The translations under genes were made by a program, and so were the position numbers. From assembly GCF_900113945.1 (NCBI RefSeq), contig NZ_FORG01000003.1:186001-250000 (forward strand): DNA of 64,000 nucleotides, given 5' to 3'. Position 1 is the stretch's first letter. Every line of letters begins with the position of its first letter. The notes beneath the pieces were generated by a model that worked only from the letters and a program-made list of their open reading frames with translations, was not told the origin of the DNA and did not search any database. Source of the stretch: Xenorhabdus mauleonii. GTDB taxonomy: Bacteria; Pseudomonadota; Gammaproteobacteria; Enterobacterales; Enterobacteriaceae. Of this stretch, positions 35,329 through 44,414 are shown one piece after another.

Positions 35329-37647
35329 TTATATCAGCCGCTGAAGTCCAGATTTAGGCTGTTCAGTGAGAGATAATCTGACCGGTACTGATTTTGAGGT
35401 AGGTGTGCCCGTCCCACTCCCAATACTTTCCATAGGAACCAGCGGGTTGGTTTCAGGATAGTAAGCAGCAAGGTTTCCACGTGGAATGTTGTAAGGAACC
35501 AACTTGAAACCAGAAATTTTACGCGTAATGCCATCATTCCATACGGTTTCTATATCAACCAAATCACCGGCCTGATAGCCCGATTGCGCTATGTCTTCCT
35601 GGTTCATGAACAAAATTTCCCGCTGACCATAAACCCCACGGTAACGATCATCCAACCCATATATTGTCGTGTTGTATTGGTCATGGGAGCGCAGCGTCTG
35701 CAATGTGAAAGGAACTTCAGCACCTTCAATTTGCGGGAACAGGGTTTTTGGCAATGGGGCATGACTGAATTCGGCCTTTTTGCTCGGTGTCGCAAAACGC
35801 AATTCAGCCGCGGCATTGCCCAAATAGAAGCCACCCGGGTTTTCGCATTTTTTATTAAAATCATTAAAGCCCGGAATGGTCGCCGCAATGTGGTCGCGGA
35901 TTTTATTGTAGTCTCCCGCCAATTCCAGCCAATTGATGGTCTCAGTGTTGCCCACTGCCGCATTGGCGATACCCGCAACAATCGCAGTTTCGGAACGTTG
36001 AGTATCAAATAATGGTTTATTCACCCCTTCTGAGGCATGAACCATGCTGAAAGAGTCTTCCACTGTCACGAATTGTGAACCCGTTAGCTGAATATCACGC
36101 TCAGTACGCCCCAGAGTCGGCAAAATAAGGGCCTCTTTTTTACCGGTAACAAGATGGCTCCGATTTAATTTTGTACTGATGTGTACAGTCAAATCACAAT
36201 GCTGTAAGGCTTCTTCTGTGCGCGGACTATCCGGCGCTGCTGCCGCAAGGTTTCCCCCTAATGTGATCAAGACCCTGACTTCATCACGTAGCATCGCTTT
36301 CAGTGCTTCCACAACATTATGCCCGTGGGCACGAGGGGGTTCGAATCCAAAATGCGCTGCCATGCTATCCAAAAAGGGTTTGCTCGGCTGCTCATTAATG
36401 CCCATCGTCCGATTGCCCTGCACATTACTGTGACCACGCACCGGGCAAAGGCCTGCGCCGGGTTTTCCTAATTGCCCGAACAGCAATTGAAGGTTTGCGA
36501 TTTCACGTACAGTCACTAAAGAGTGTTTATGCTGGGTTATTCCCATTGCCCAAGTACAAATGACACGTTCCGCGTTCTGATAAATCTCCGCAGCTTCGCG
36601 CAGTTGTGCTTCGGTCAATCCTGATTGTTCTTCAATAAATGACCATGTGGTTACCGCAACTTCTTGCAAATAGGCATCCATACCCTCTGTGTGGCCGGCA
36701 ATAAATTCCAGATCAAAAAGACCTGGCTTGCCTTCAGCCAACAGTGAGTTATGAGTCTCCAAAAGTGCCTTGACCATACCACGCACGGCCGCCATATCGC
36801 CGCCCAGTTTTGGCTGATAGTAGCGATGGCTGATTTCCCCGGCCATGGGCGTGATCACTTCGAGTGGTTTTTGTGGATCAGCGAAACGTTCCAACCCACG
36901 CTCACGCAATGTATTAAAAGTGACAATGCGGGCGCCATGTTCAGCCGCATGCCGTAAACTATGCAGCATTCTCGGATGGTTTGTACCGGGATTTTGGCCG
37001 AAGACAAAAATGGCATCCGCGTGATCAAAATCTTGCAGCCGAATGGTGCCTTTCCCGACTCCAAGGCTTTCCAGCAAGCCGTAGCCGCTCGCTTCATGGC
37101 ACATATTGGAGCAATCCGGGAAGTTGTTTGTACCCAATACACGGCCAAACAGTTGGTAGAGCCACGACGCTTCATTGCTGGCCCGACCGGATGTATACAG
37201 CTCAAGCTGGTTTGGGTTATCCATCGCCTTGATGTGGCTGGCGATAAGGGCAAAAGCATTATCCCAGCTAATCGGTTCATAATGATCGGTCTGCGGGTTA
37301 TAGCGCATTGGCTCAACAACCCGACCTTGGTATTCAAGGAAATAATCACTTTGCTGATAGAGGTTACTCACACTGTGAGTCGCGAAAAATTTTCGGTCAA
37401 CATATCGACGGGTCGCTTCCCAAGTAACTGCCTTGGCTCCATTTTCACAGAAACTAAACAAGCTCTTATTGTCATCTCCCCATGCACATCCCGGACAATC
37501 AAACCCTTTGGGCTTGTTCATGCGCATCAGATTAACCATGTTTTTCAATGCTTGTTTGCTGTCAAAGACAAAGCGGGTAGTTGCCTCCAATGATCCCCAA
37601 CCACCAGCAGCCGAGTGATAAGGTTTTATTTTTGATTTGAATTTCAT
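35329..37647 (-). CDS. ydeP: FdhF/YdeP-family molybdopterin oxidoreductase
   Basis: Large cytoplasmic protein (772 residues) of the YdeP group of molybdopterin-bis-MGD oxidoreductases. An N-terminal CPGCAWGD motif (about 46-53) replaces the usual 4Fe-4S binding set. Cofactor-binding stretches include NMCHEASGYGLLESLGVGKG, FGQNPGTNHPRML, LGGNLAAAAPDSPR and a C-terminal molybdopterin dinucleotide-binding domain (TLRSHDQYNTTIYGLDDRYR). In E. coli YdeP is linked to acid resistance, but its reaction is unknown. It is part of the 7-kb segment between pyrB and pyrI. The long upstream region contains a structured element. Confidence 0.92.
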   Translation of the reverse strand: MKFKSKIKPYHSAAGGWGSLEATTRFVFDSKQALKNMVNLMRMNKPKGFDCPGCAWGDDNKSLFSFCENGAKAVTWEATRRYVDRKFFATHSVSNLYQQSDYFLEYQGRVVEPMRYNPQTDHYEPISWDNAFALIASHIKAMDNPNQLELYTSGRASNEASWLYQLFGRVLGTNNFPDCSNMCHEASGYGLLESLGVGKGTIRLQDFDHADAIFVFGQNPGTNHPRMLHSLRHAAEHGARIVTFNTLRERGLERFADPQKPLEVITPMAGEISHRYYQPKLGGDMAAVRGMVKALLETHNSLLAEGKPGLFDLEFIAGHTEGMDAYLQEVAVTTWSFIEEQSGLTEAQLREAAEIYQNAERVICTWAMGITQHKHSLVTVREIANLQLLFGQLGKPGAGLCPVRGHSNVQGNRTMGINEQPSKPFLDSMAAHFGFEPPRAHGHNVVEALKAMLRDEVRVLITLGGNLAAAAPDSPRTEEALQHCDLTVHISTKLNRSHLVTGKKEALILPTLGRTERDIQLTGSQFVTVEDSFSMVHASEGVNKPLFDTQRSETAIVAGIANAAVGNTETINWLELAGDYNKIRDHIAATIPGFNDFNKKCENPGGFYLGNAAAELRFATPSKKAEFSHAPLPKTLFPQIEGAEVPFTLQTLRSHDQYNTTIYGLDDRYRGVYGQREILFMNQEDIAQSGYQAGDLVDIETVWNDGITRKISGFKLVPYNIPRGNLAAYYPETNPLVPMESIGSGTGTPTSKSVPVRLSLTEQPKSGLQRLI

Positions 37648-38044
37648 GAAAATCTCTATTCTTTATGTCGTTATGCTGTGGCCAACACAAATGGCCACAA
37701 AATATACAGGTGAACCAATAACGCCGATCTCATTCATTCGCGGATGACCACCAATGAATCACAGGGGCGGACCGGGTAGCCTTCTTTCGTGATATAACCA
37801 AAACCGGAGCAACGGCTACCTGTTTATAATCATACTCCTATCCGCCCATAGTTGTAGTTATTCCGTGGATACACCATGAAAAAACCGACCCATTAGCGCC
37901 TGTATACCCAAATATTGCTGCTGAATTAATTCAAAAAAGCCTCTTTTGTTCATCCGATTTTTGGGATTACTTTATGATATTCTTTAAATTTTATGAAATA
38001 TAAGCTAGTGATAAAAAAAGATGTAATAACAGAGGTAATAAAAA
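37648..38044. other. Divergent spacer between ydeP and the metallophosphoesterase gene
   Basis: About 400 bp, including the nested inverted repeat at 37766-37846. A short minus-strand frame (37734 to about 37823) reads CSGFGYITKEGYPVRPCDSL before a stop; it has no start codon because a TAA precedes it. Otherwise AT-rich promoter sequence. Confidence 0.4.
37766..37846. other. Nested inverted repeat, possible structured RNA
   Basis: Outer arms GGCGGA/TCCGCC and inner arms GGTAGCC/GGCTACC enclose about 32 nt. On the minus strand it would lie about 120-200 nt upstream of the ydeP start. It does not match a riboswitch class I can name. Confidence 0.4.
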
Positions 38045-38788
38045 ATGAAAGTTATTCACTTAACAGACATACATTTGACCCGAACAAAAGATCAAAAAAT
38101 GTTTAATGTGAATCCTTATGATAATTTTGATTTTGTCTGCCAAGAAATATCCAGAATAAAAGAAATTTCTGAAATAGAGTTAATTATCGTTTCCGGTGAT
38201 ATTACACATGATGGTGATATCGAGGCTTATCGATATTTTTTAGATAAAATGGAGTCACTGAAAAAACCTTATTTTGCCATACTCGGCAATCATGATCTCA
38301 AAGAGAATTTTGATATCGTGCTGGCAGAGGAAAAAAGAGAATATATTGTCAATTCGAAAGAATATAACCATAGCAACTGGCATCTTATGTCTGTTGATAC
38401 TGTTGTTGCGGGAGAAGATTATGGGGCGATATCTAAAAATAATCTGGCCGAGTTAGAAAGAAAACTCATTGAAAAAAGCCATCTTGATCTCGCTATATTC
38501 ATGCACCACCATGCAATGCCGGTCGGCACGCCGCTGGTGGATAGCAGCAAATTAAATAACGGCGAAGCGCTGCTGGCCCTTTGTGAAAAATACAAGGTTA
38601 AATTTATCGGCAGCGGACACGCACACAATGCCCGCATTTGGCATCACAATAATATGACAGTCAGTGTTGCCCCTGCTGTGGTATTCCAATGGTTGCCGGG
38701 TATCGAGACGGTCGAGATATCACAAGGTTTCGGTTTCAATATTATTGATTTTTCATCCGATGTATCCATAACATCCTGCATTTATTAA
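38045..38788 (+). CDS. Calcineurin-like metallophosphoesterase (CpdA/Icc type)
   Basis: Cytoplasmic metallophosphoesterase, 247 residues. All five dinuclear-metal motifs are seen: Asp8-x-His10 (LTDIHLT), VSGDITHDGD, ILGNHD, MHHHAMP and GSGHAHN. The order and spacing fit the class III cyclic nucleotide phosphodiesterases such as CpdA, so hydrolysis of cAMP or another phosphodiester is likely. It differs enough from enteric CpdA that orthology is uncertain. Codon use is AT-rich, and the gene is in the segment separating pyrB from pyrI. A purine-rich ribosome site (AGAGG) is upstream. Confidence 0.85.
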   Translation: MKVIHLTDIHLTRTKDQKMFNVNPYDNFDFVCQEISRIKEISEIELIIVSGDITHDGDIEAYRYFLDKMESLKKPYFAILGNHDLKENFDIVLAEEKREYIVNSKEYNHSNWHLMSVDTVVAGEDYGAISKNNLAELERKLIEKSHLDLAIFMHHHAMPVGTPLVDSSKLNNGEALLALCEKYKVKFIGSGHAHNARIWHHNNMTVSVAPAVVFQWLPGIETVEISQGFGFNIIDFSSDVSITSCIY

Positions 38789-38852
38789 TGCCAGTTTCCT
38801 TTGTCCATCAAGTTGCAGCGTTATTGGCTGCACTTGTTTCTCTCACGGAAGT

Positions 38853-40064
38853 TTATCCCACGACAAAATAAACAAACGTCCCGACGTAATTTCCAATCAC
38901 GTAACCAACGGTTCCGATGACCATAATCGGCCCAACCAGATCAACCCATCCCCGGCTGATTGCCATTGCGGCTGCGGTAGTTGGGCCGCCAATATTGGCA
39001 TTGCAGGCAAGTATGTTTTCTTCAAGACTGAATTTAAATACTTTGCCTGCGGCAAAAGTCAGTATCAGGTTGATCATCGCAATGACAAAGACGAAAGCAA
39101 ATAACAATGGCGCTTGGCTGATGATGACGCGTATGGATGTCGGAATGCCTATCACAACAAAGAACATGTAAATGGCATAAGTGCCCAGTTCTTGAGTGCC
39201 GTTCAGTTTGCTGAAGGTCTCTTTAGAAATTGAAACAATAATAAAAGTGATGGAGGTCAGGAGCAGGTATTTATCCGTGATCAGGCTGAAAAGCAGTTCC
39301 TGATAAATATTATTTGGTTGTCCAAGCAGCGCTTTTAACCCGGCGGCAAGATGAAATGACAAAGTGACAATGAAAATAGACCATGCCAATGATAAGGCTA
39401 TATCTTTCAGGGCAATGTTTTTCGGCTGCCAATAAGCCTCTGCCAGAGTGTGGAACTTGTCCAGGTTGGGATTTTTTTCTACTTTATCCGCATATGGACT
39501 CCCCCAGAATTTCCTCGCTGCGGCCCAGCCGGATAAAGTGATCAGAATGATAAAGTAACCCGCCATCATGAAATTATCGGCGATAATGGCAGAAGCAACC
39601 ATATCCTGAGAAGTCCCCAGTTTGGCTGACATTGCGACAAAGTTAACGCCGCCTCCTGTATAAGAGGCCGCCATCATGCCACTGATTTTATCCAGCTCTG
39701 GAATGTATGATTTAAAGAGATGGAAAGAAACTATCGCCCCGATCATCGTTGCCATAGAAGAAATCAGAAACAGTATCAGTAATCTTCCACTTTCCCTTAT
39801 GATGCGTTGGAAATTAGTTTTGAATAACAGCAAGGGAATCGATAAGGGCAGGACATAACCCCAAACAGCGTCATAAACAGGCGCTTCCGTGGGAATAATA
39901 TGCAGATTGGACGCAGAAACCGCAATGAGCAATGCGAGCACCGATCCCGGTATTTTCGAAGCCCATTTGAAACGCTGTTCTGCCATTATGGCAACAGCCA
40001 CGGCAATCATAATAAAAGCCCAGAGAGTTAATGAATTATCAGCAGCAATCAGTGTATTTTCCAT
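38853..40064 (-). CDS. DUF819-family membrane protein
   Basis: Integral membrane protein (403 residues from the ATG at 40064, which has GGGAG six bases upstream) with about ten hydrophobic helices, DUF819 (YjcL-like) family. Motifs seen: SLPLLLFKTNFQRIIRESGR-like LLLFKTNF, SYTGGGVNFVAMS (about 135-147) and ACNANIGGPTTAAAMA near the C-terminus. The repeated Gly-rich motifs suggest an inverted-repeat transporter, but function is unknown. It is followed by hydrophobic C-terminus ending FVYFVVG. The dipeptidase gene lies 66 bp upstream on the same strand, so the two probably form an operon and may handle related substrates. Confidence 0.85.
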   Translation of the reverse strand: MENTLIAADNSLTLWAFIMIAVAVAIMAEQRFKWASKIPGSVLALLIAVSASNLHIIPTEAPVYDAVWGYVLPLSIPLLLFKTNFQRIIRESGRLLILFLISSMATMIGAIVSFHLFKSYIPELDKISGMMAASYTGGGVNFVAMSAKLGTSQDMVASAIIADNFMMAGYFIILITLSGWAAARKFWGSPYADKVEKNPNLDKFHTLAEAYWQPKNIALKDIALSLAWSIFIVTLSFHLAAGLKALLGQPNNIYQELLFSLITDKYLLLTSITFIIVSISKETFSKLNGTQELGTYAIYMFFVVIGIPTSIRVIISQAPLLFAFVFVIAMINLILTFAAGKVFKFSLEENILACNANIGGPTTAAAMAISRGWVDLVGPIMVIGTVGYVIGNYVGTFVYFVVG

Positions 40065-40130
40065 TAGTTCTCCCGGCATTTTGATATTCACAAAGCGGGT
40101 ATCAACCCGCTTGATCATGGGTAAAATAAC

Positions 40131-40880
40131 TTATTCTTGATTGGTTATTCCATCTATCGCGCCATAAATAGCTGTTTCATTTTTATAGAATGCCCACAGG
40201 GAATTACCATAATCATAGTGCCACCATTCAGTGGGTAAACTACTAAATCCAACCTGTGTCATAACACTATATAACAATCGACGATATTGCGTAGCCGGCA
40301 TATACCTTTCAGGATCGGCTTCTAATGCCGCAGTATAAGAAAGCTCGCTCACTTCATCGAATTCAGTTCCCAAAAACAGAGCTTGCCCAGATTCCATATC
40401 AAAAAGGGTCACATCCACAGCGCCCCCCGTTAGATGAGGGCTGACTTGAACAACATCCGCTGAAGCCGGAGCCACGAATTTCTGCAACATTCGCTGCTGC
40501 TCTTCGGGAGGCAGGTGAGCATATTCAAGTGCAATCTCGGCCTGCATTTGATCTTGCAATGCTTGCTGGGCTTCCCGTGAACGCCAGCCATCCAATACCA
40601 AAATCCCTAGATGTGCGGGTAATAGCTGTGATGCCATGATGAGTTTTTCTGCCACACTCTTTCTCACCTTACAAGACTCAACAGCCCCTTTGACTCCCGA
40701 CTGAAAATAAGCCGCTTTCTGTTTTAGTTTATCTTTATCAATAATTGTTTCTAAAGGTTCATGGCATTCTTCAATGGGAATTTTGTTAATGGTTGGCCAA
40801 TCGACACCTTTTACTGCCCCTGTCATGATTTTTTCCACAGAATCTTCCTTTACAGCGATATTTTCAAAAATAAGCGGCAA
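40131..40880 (-). CDS. D-Ala-D-Ala dipeptidase (VanX/DdpX family)
   Basis: M15D-type zinc dipeptidase, 249 residues. The zinc motifs SPHLTGGAVDVTLFD (S-x-H-x-x-G-x-A-x-D pattern, about 148-162) and EWWHYDYG (about 221-228) are intact, and LVLDGWRSREAQQAL carries the substrate Arg. It should cleave D-Ala-D-Ala or similar dipeptides, for nutrient use (DdpX role) or cell-wall modification. No signal peptide, so cytoplasmic. The frame opens at a TTG with AAGG nine bases upstream; a later ATG is possible but would cut the N-terminus. Paired with the DUF819 membrane protein, which might import the dipeptide; this is inferred. Confidence 0.85.
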   Translation of the reverse strand: MPLIFENIAVKEDSVEKIMTGAVKGVDWPTINKIPIEECHEPLETIIDKDKLKQKAAYFQSGVKGAVESCKVRKSVAEKLIMASQLLPAHLGILVLDGWRSREAQQALQDQMQAEIALEYAHLPPEEQQRMLQKFVAPASADVVQVSPHLTGGAVDVTLFDMESGQALFLGTEFDEVSELSYTAALEADPERYMPATQYRRLLYSVMTQVGFSSLPTEWWHYDYGNSLWAFYKNETAIYGAIDGITNQE

Positions 40881-41217
40881 TAGATTTAACCTTACGCAGA
40901 ATCTTAAATTACATTTTAAGCTGTATCTTAAACCGCATATTGTTATTAACTATTAAATAGACACCCTTCATCTTTTAAGTTGCAGCGTTATTGCCACATT
41001 GTTAGGCCTAACTATTTAAACCTAGCATTTAGATTTATTGGATATAAGCCACTCAAACAACAACACCATTACATATTGACAACACTGGTGTAAAACAACG
41101 GATTTTACGCATGTTTTTTCAATAAGTTAAATCATCTTTTGAGTTAAAGAGTTAATCAGATGAAATGCCAAATAGTCTGTGACAAAATAAGTCAGATTTT
41201 CTGATCCCCTAATATTT
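40881..41217. other. Spacer upstream of pyrI
   Basis: Contains another AAGTTGCAGCGTTATTG repeat fragment (about 40975-40995, compare 38807-38830) and AT-rich sequence that must supply a promoter for pyrI-ridA, because pyrB is 7 kb away. A TCAGA/TCTGA hairpin is at about 41192-41204. No gene seen. Confidence 0.45.
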
Positions 41218-41243
41218 GGAGGAGGAATACCGAGAAGGTATTC
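41218..41243 (+). promoter_or_regulatory. Unusual pyrI ribosome site with bridging hairpin
   Basis: The strong purine tract GGAGGAGG (41218-41225) is 28 bases from the pyrI ATG, too far for normal initiation. Between them GAATACC/GGTATTC (41225-41243, loop GAGAA) can form a hairpin; if folded, the remaining spacing is about 10 nt. A weaker site, GAGAAGG, lies in the loop. Confidence 0.45.
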
Positions 41244-41253
41244 GTAACACAAC

Positions 41254-41718
41254 ATGACCCAAGACCATCAATTACAAGTAGAAGCCATTAAATGTGGCAC
41301 CGTTATCGATCATATTCCTGCACATGTCGGCTTTAAATTATTATCTTTATTCAAACTCACAGAAACAGATCAACGTATTACCATCGGTTTGAATTTGCCT
41401 TCCAACCATTTGGGCAGAAAGGATCTCATCAAGATTGAAAACACTTTCCTGACCGAGCAGCAAGCAAATCAACTCGCGATGTACGCTCCGCATGCCACTA
41501 TTAATAACATTGAAAATTATGTGGTCGTTAAAAAAATGCCCATCAACCTGCCAGAGCAAATCGACAGTATTCTTGTCTGCCCGAACAGCAATTGCATCAG
41601 TCACAATGAGCCGGTCGAAAGCAGTTTTCATGTCGTATCTGCCAAAGATGATGTGGTGCTACGCTGTAAATATTGCGAAAAAGAGTTCGACCGTCAGGCT
41701 GTCATTAAAAACGATTAA
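41254..41718 (+). CDS. pyrI: Aspartate carbamoyltransferase, regulatory subunit
   Basis: Regulatory chain (154 residues) that binds CTP/ATP and organises ATCase. The nucleotide-binding domain reads [20 protein letters not shown] and the C-terminal zinc domain carries four cysteines in CPNSNC and CKYC. Full length and intact compared with E. coli PyrI. It is split from pyrB by about 7.2 kb, while its usual neighbour ridA follows at 118 bp. Expression must come from a local promoter, so stoichiometry with PyrB may be controlled differently from the enteric operon. Confidence 0.97.
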   Translation: MTQDHQLQVEAIKCGTVIDHIPAHVGFKLLSLFKLTETDQRITIGLNLPSNHLGRKDLIKIENTFLTEQQANQLAMYAPHATINNIENYVVVKKMPINLPEQIDSILVCPNSNCISHNEPVESSFHVVSAKDDVVLRCKYCEKEFDRQAVIKND

Positions 41719-41836
41719 AAAAACGTTTCAAGCCATTTAATGCATGTCCAGTATCATTTGATGCAAAACTTGGGATCACTATAATAACTGGCTATCTCAC
41801 AAGATTTTCAATCCAGACGTTAAACAGGAGTTTCTA

Positions 41837-42223
41837 ATGTCACGTTCTATTCATACCGAAAATGCACCAGCAGCAATCGGCCCTTATGTTCAGGGTGTTG
41901 ATCTGGGCAGTATGGTTATCACTTCCGGCCAGATCCCTGTTGATCCAAAAACCGGGGCGATCCCAGAAGAAGTTACGGCTCAGGCGCGTCAATCTTTGGA
42001 AAATGTTAAAGCTATCATCGAGCAATCTGGCCTGAAAGTGGCTGATATCGTCAAAACGACAGTATTTGTCAAAGATTTAAATGACTTTACGGCCGTGAAT
42101 GGTGTTTATGAAGCCTTCTTCAATGAACATAATGCGCCATTCCCTGCCCGCTCTTGTGTTGAAGTGGCCCGTCTGCCAAAAGATGTGAAAATCGAGATCG
42201 AAGCTATCGCCGTCCGCAGCTAG
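41837..42223 (+). CDS. ridA: 2-iminobutanoate/2-iminopropanoate deaminase RidA
   Basis: RidA (YjgF) enzyme, 128 residues, which hydrolyses reactive enamine/imine intermediates from PLP enzymes. The family core IGPYVQGVDLGSMVITSGQI and the C-terminal PARSCVEVARLPKDVKIEIE, including the substrate-binding Arg and catalytic-site Cys/Glu region, are intact. GGAG precedes the ATG. It follows pyrI as in E. coli. A terminator is present at 42290-42324. Confidence 0.97.
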   Translation: MSRSIHTENAPAAIGPYVQGVDLGSMVITSGQIPVDPKTGAIPEEVTAQARQSLENVKAIIEQSGLKVADIVKTTVFVKDLNDFTAVNGVYEAFFNEHNAPFPARSCVEVARLPKDVKIEIEAIAVRS

Positions 42224-42289
42224 TTTGCAACAAGGCTTTTAATTACGGTTAAGATTAGTCTTGATAATTTTTTATCATGATAATGCCCA

Positions 42290-42324
42290 GCCCTGATAGT
42301 TTCTCTGTCAGGGTTATTATTTCC
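42290..42324 (+). terminator. Terminator of pyrI-ridA
   Basis: GCCCTGA/TCAGGGT stem with an 11-nt loop followed by TATTATTT, about 70 bp after ridA. Confidence 0.8.
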
Positions 42325-42405
42325 AGCCTGCCTTTACCTCCCTGTCAGACAACCATCATTTTCTTTGTCTTAGATCAACTTTGTCATTTGTATATTCGCT
42401 CAAAT

Positions 42406-42452
42406 AATCTATATATTGTGTTTAAATACACAAAACACACCATATATGGTAT
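42406..42452 (+). promoter_or_regulatory. Paired NrdR boxes of nrdDG
   Basis: Two 16-bp NrdR boxes, AATCTATATATTGTGT (42406-42421) and ACACCATATATGGTAT (42437-42452), start 31 bp apart, the usual three-turn spacing. The second is a near-perfect palindrome. They mark the nrdDG promoter as repressed by NrdR. Confidence 0.9.
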
Positions 42453-42535
42453 TTATACACAAGATTATCCACACCCCACAAAAAGCGATCACTCATGTCA
42501 TTTGCGCCTGTGGATATCATATTGAGGAGCCTATT

Positions 42536-44410
42536 GTGAATTCCGATAAATGGCATGATCGGTTAGATCAGGAAATTCGTGGTTTGATCGAGCAAAATAA
42601 TGTCTCCCTGCTCAATGAAAATGCGAATAAAGACAGCAAAGTGATCCCAACACAACGCGATTTATTGGCGGGGATCGTCGCCAGGCAGTATGCCAAGCAA
42701 CACATGCTGCCACACGATGTGGTTCTGGCGCATGAAAAAGGCGAAATTCACTATCATGATCTGGATTACGCCCCTTTTTTCCCCATGTTCAATTGCATGT
42801 TGATCGATTTGCAAGGCATGCTGACCAACGGCTTTAAAATGGGCAATGCAGAGATTGAACCACCTAAATCCATTTCTACAGCAACCGCAGTGACCGCCCA
42901 GATTATCGCGCAAGTTGCCAGCCATATTTATGGTGGTACAACGATTAACCGCATTGATGAAGTTCTCGCGCCCTTTGTCAAAGCCAGTTATGACAAGCAT
43001 CTCGCCATTGCCGAAGAATGGAAAATTGCAGATCCGGCTGCCTATGCAGATGCCCGCACCGAAAAAGAGTGTTATGACGCGTTTCAATCTCTGGAGTATG
43101 AGGTGAATACACTCCATACCGCCAATGGGCAAACCCCATTTGTTACTTTTGGGCTTGGGTTGGGGACGTCAAAAGAATCCCGCCTGATTCAAGTTTCTAT
43201 CCTGCGCAACCGGATTGCCGGATTGGGGAAAAACCGCAAGACGGCCGTTTTTCCTAAACTGGTTTTTGCCATTCGGGATGGGTTGAATCATCGATTTGGC
43301 GATCCTCACTATGACATTAAATTATTGGCATTGGAGTGTGCCAGTAAACGCATGTATCCCGATATTCTTAATTATGATCAAGTCGTCCAAGTCACAGGTT
43401 CGTTTAAAACCCCGATGGGATGTCGCAGTTTTCTCAGCGCTTATGAAGAAAATGGTCAGCAAATTCACGAAGGTCGCAATAATTTAGGCGTTATCAGCCT
43501 GAATTTGCCCCGCATTGCACTCGAAGCCAAAGGCCAGGAAGCGGAATTTTGGTCAATTTTGGATCAACGGCTGTCTATCGCCAAAAAAGCGCTGATGACC
43601 CGCATTGATCGCCTCGAAAATACAAAAGCCCGTGTTGCTCCGATCCTTTATATGGAAGGTGCCTGCGGTGTACGCCTGAAGGCCGATGACAATATTGCCG
43701 GGATTTTCAAACATGGCCGGGCTTCTATTTCGTTAGGTTATATCGGCCTGCACGAAACGATAAACGCGTTATATGGTAATCATATCCATCTTTTTGATGA
43801 TGAACGCCGTCAGCAGAAAGCTATCGCTATCATTAAATATTTGCGTAAGGCCGTTGAGCAATGGAAACAGGAAACCGGTTATGGATTCAGTCTGTACAGC
43901 ACGCCAAGCGAGAATTTATGCGACCGTTTCTGCCGTCTGGACATGGCTGAATTTGGGGTGATTCAGGGCGTTACCGATAAAGGCTACTACACCAACAGCT
44001 TCCATCTGGATGTAGAAAAGCGGGTCAATCCTTACGATAAACTGGATTTTGAAGCGCCTTACCCTCCATTGGCAAACGGGGGCTTTATTTGCTACGGCGA
44101 GTATCCCAACCTGCAACATAACCTGAAAGCATTGGAAGATGTCTGGGACTACAGCTATTCGCGCGTGCCTTACTATGGTACTAACACGCCAATTGATGAG
44201 TGTTATCTGTGCGGATTTACCGGAGAATTTGCCTGTACCAGCAAAGGATTCACCTGTCCCCAATGCGGTAATCATGACTCAGCCCAGGTTTCAGTGATTC
44301 GCCGGGTTTGCGGCTATCTCGGCAGCCCCGATGCCCGCCCATTCAACGCCGGCAAGCAAGAAGAAGTGAAACGCCGCGTGAAGCATCTCGGCAATGGGGA
44401 AATAGGATGA
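42536..44410 (+). CDS. nrdD: Anaerobic ribonucleoside-triphosphate reductase lacking the ATP-cone
   Basis: Class III ribonucleotide reductase, 624 residues from a GTG with GAGGAG six bases upstream. From about residue 5 onward it follows E. coli NrdD closely (LNENANKDSKVIPTQRDLLA, HYHDLDYAPFFPMFNCMLID). The C-terminal Zn site (CYLCGFTGEFACTSK, CPQCG) and the glycyl-radical motif RVCGYLGS are intact. E. coli NrdD has 712 residues: the missing 88 at the N-terminus are the ATP-cone, which gives dATP feedback inhibition. The NrdR boxes lie only about 85 bp before the GTG, so there is no room for a displaced cone. The catalytic core looks functional, but allosteric activity control should be absent. 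nrdG follows 4 bp later. Confidence 0.93.
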   Translation: MNSDKWHDRLDQEIRGLIEQNNVSLLNENANKDSKVIPTQRDLLAGIVARQYAKQHMLPHDVVLAHEKGEIHYHDLDYAPFFPMFNCMLIDLQGMLTNGFKMGNAEIEPPKSISTATAVTAQIIAQVASHIYGGTTINRIDEVLAPFVKASYDKHLAIAEEWKIADPAAYADARTEKECYDAFQSLEYEVNTLHTANGQTPFVTFGLGLGTSKESRLIQVSILRNRIAGLGKNRKTAVFPKLVFAIRDGLNHRFGDPHYDIKLLALECASKRMYPDILNYDQVVQVTGSFKTPMGCRSFLSAYEENGQQIHEGRNNLGVISLNLPRIALEAKGQEAEFWSILDQRLSIAKKALMTRIDRLENTKARVAPILYMEGACGVRLKADDNIAGIFKHGRASISLGYIGLHETINALYGNHIHLFDDERRQQKAIAIIKYLRKAVEQWKQETGYGFSLYSTPSENLCDRFCRLDMAEFGVIQGVTDKGYYTNSFHLDVEKRVNPYDKLDFEAPYPPLANGGFICYGEYPNLQHNLKALEDVWDYSYSRVPYYGTNTPIDECYLCGFTGEFACTSKGFTCPQCGNHDSAQVSVIRRVCGYLGSPDARPFNAGKQEEVKRRVKHLGNGEIG

Positions 44411-44414
44411 TGCC

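Noticed and set aside
36325-36350. GGGTTCGAATCC, resembling a tRNA T arm
   Set aside because: It lies inside the ydeP coding sequence with no other tRNA arms around it.
42416-42535. Upstream in-frame extension of nrdD as an alternative N-terminus
   Set aside because: It starts within the NrdR boxes, shows no ATP-cone similarity, and the GTG at 42536 has a good ribosome site.
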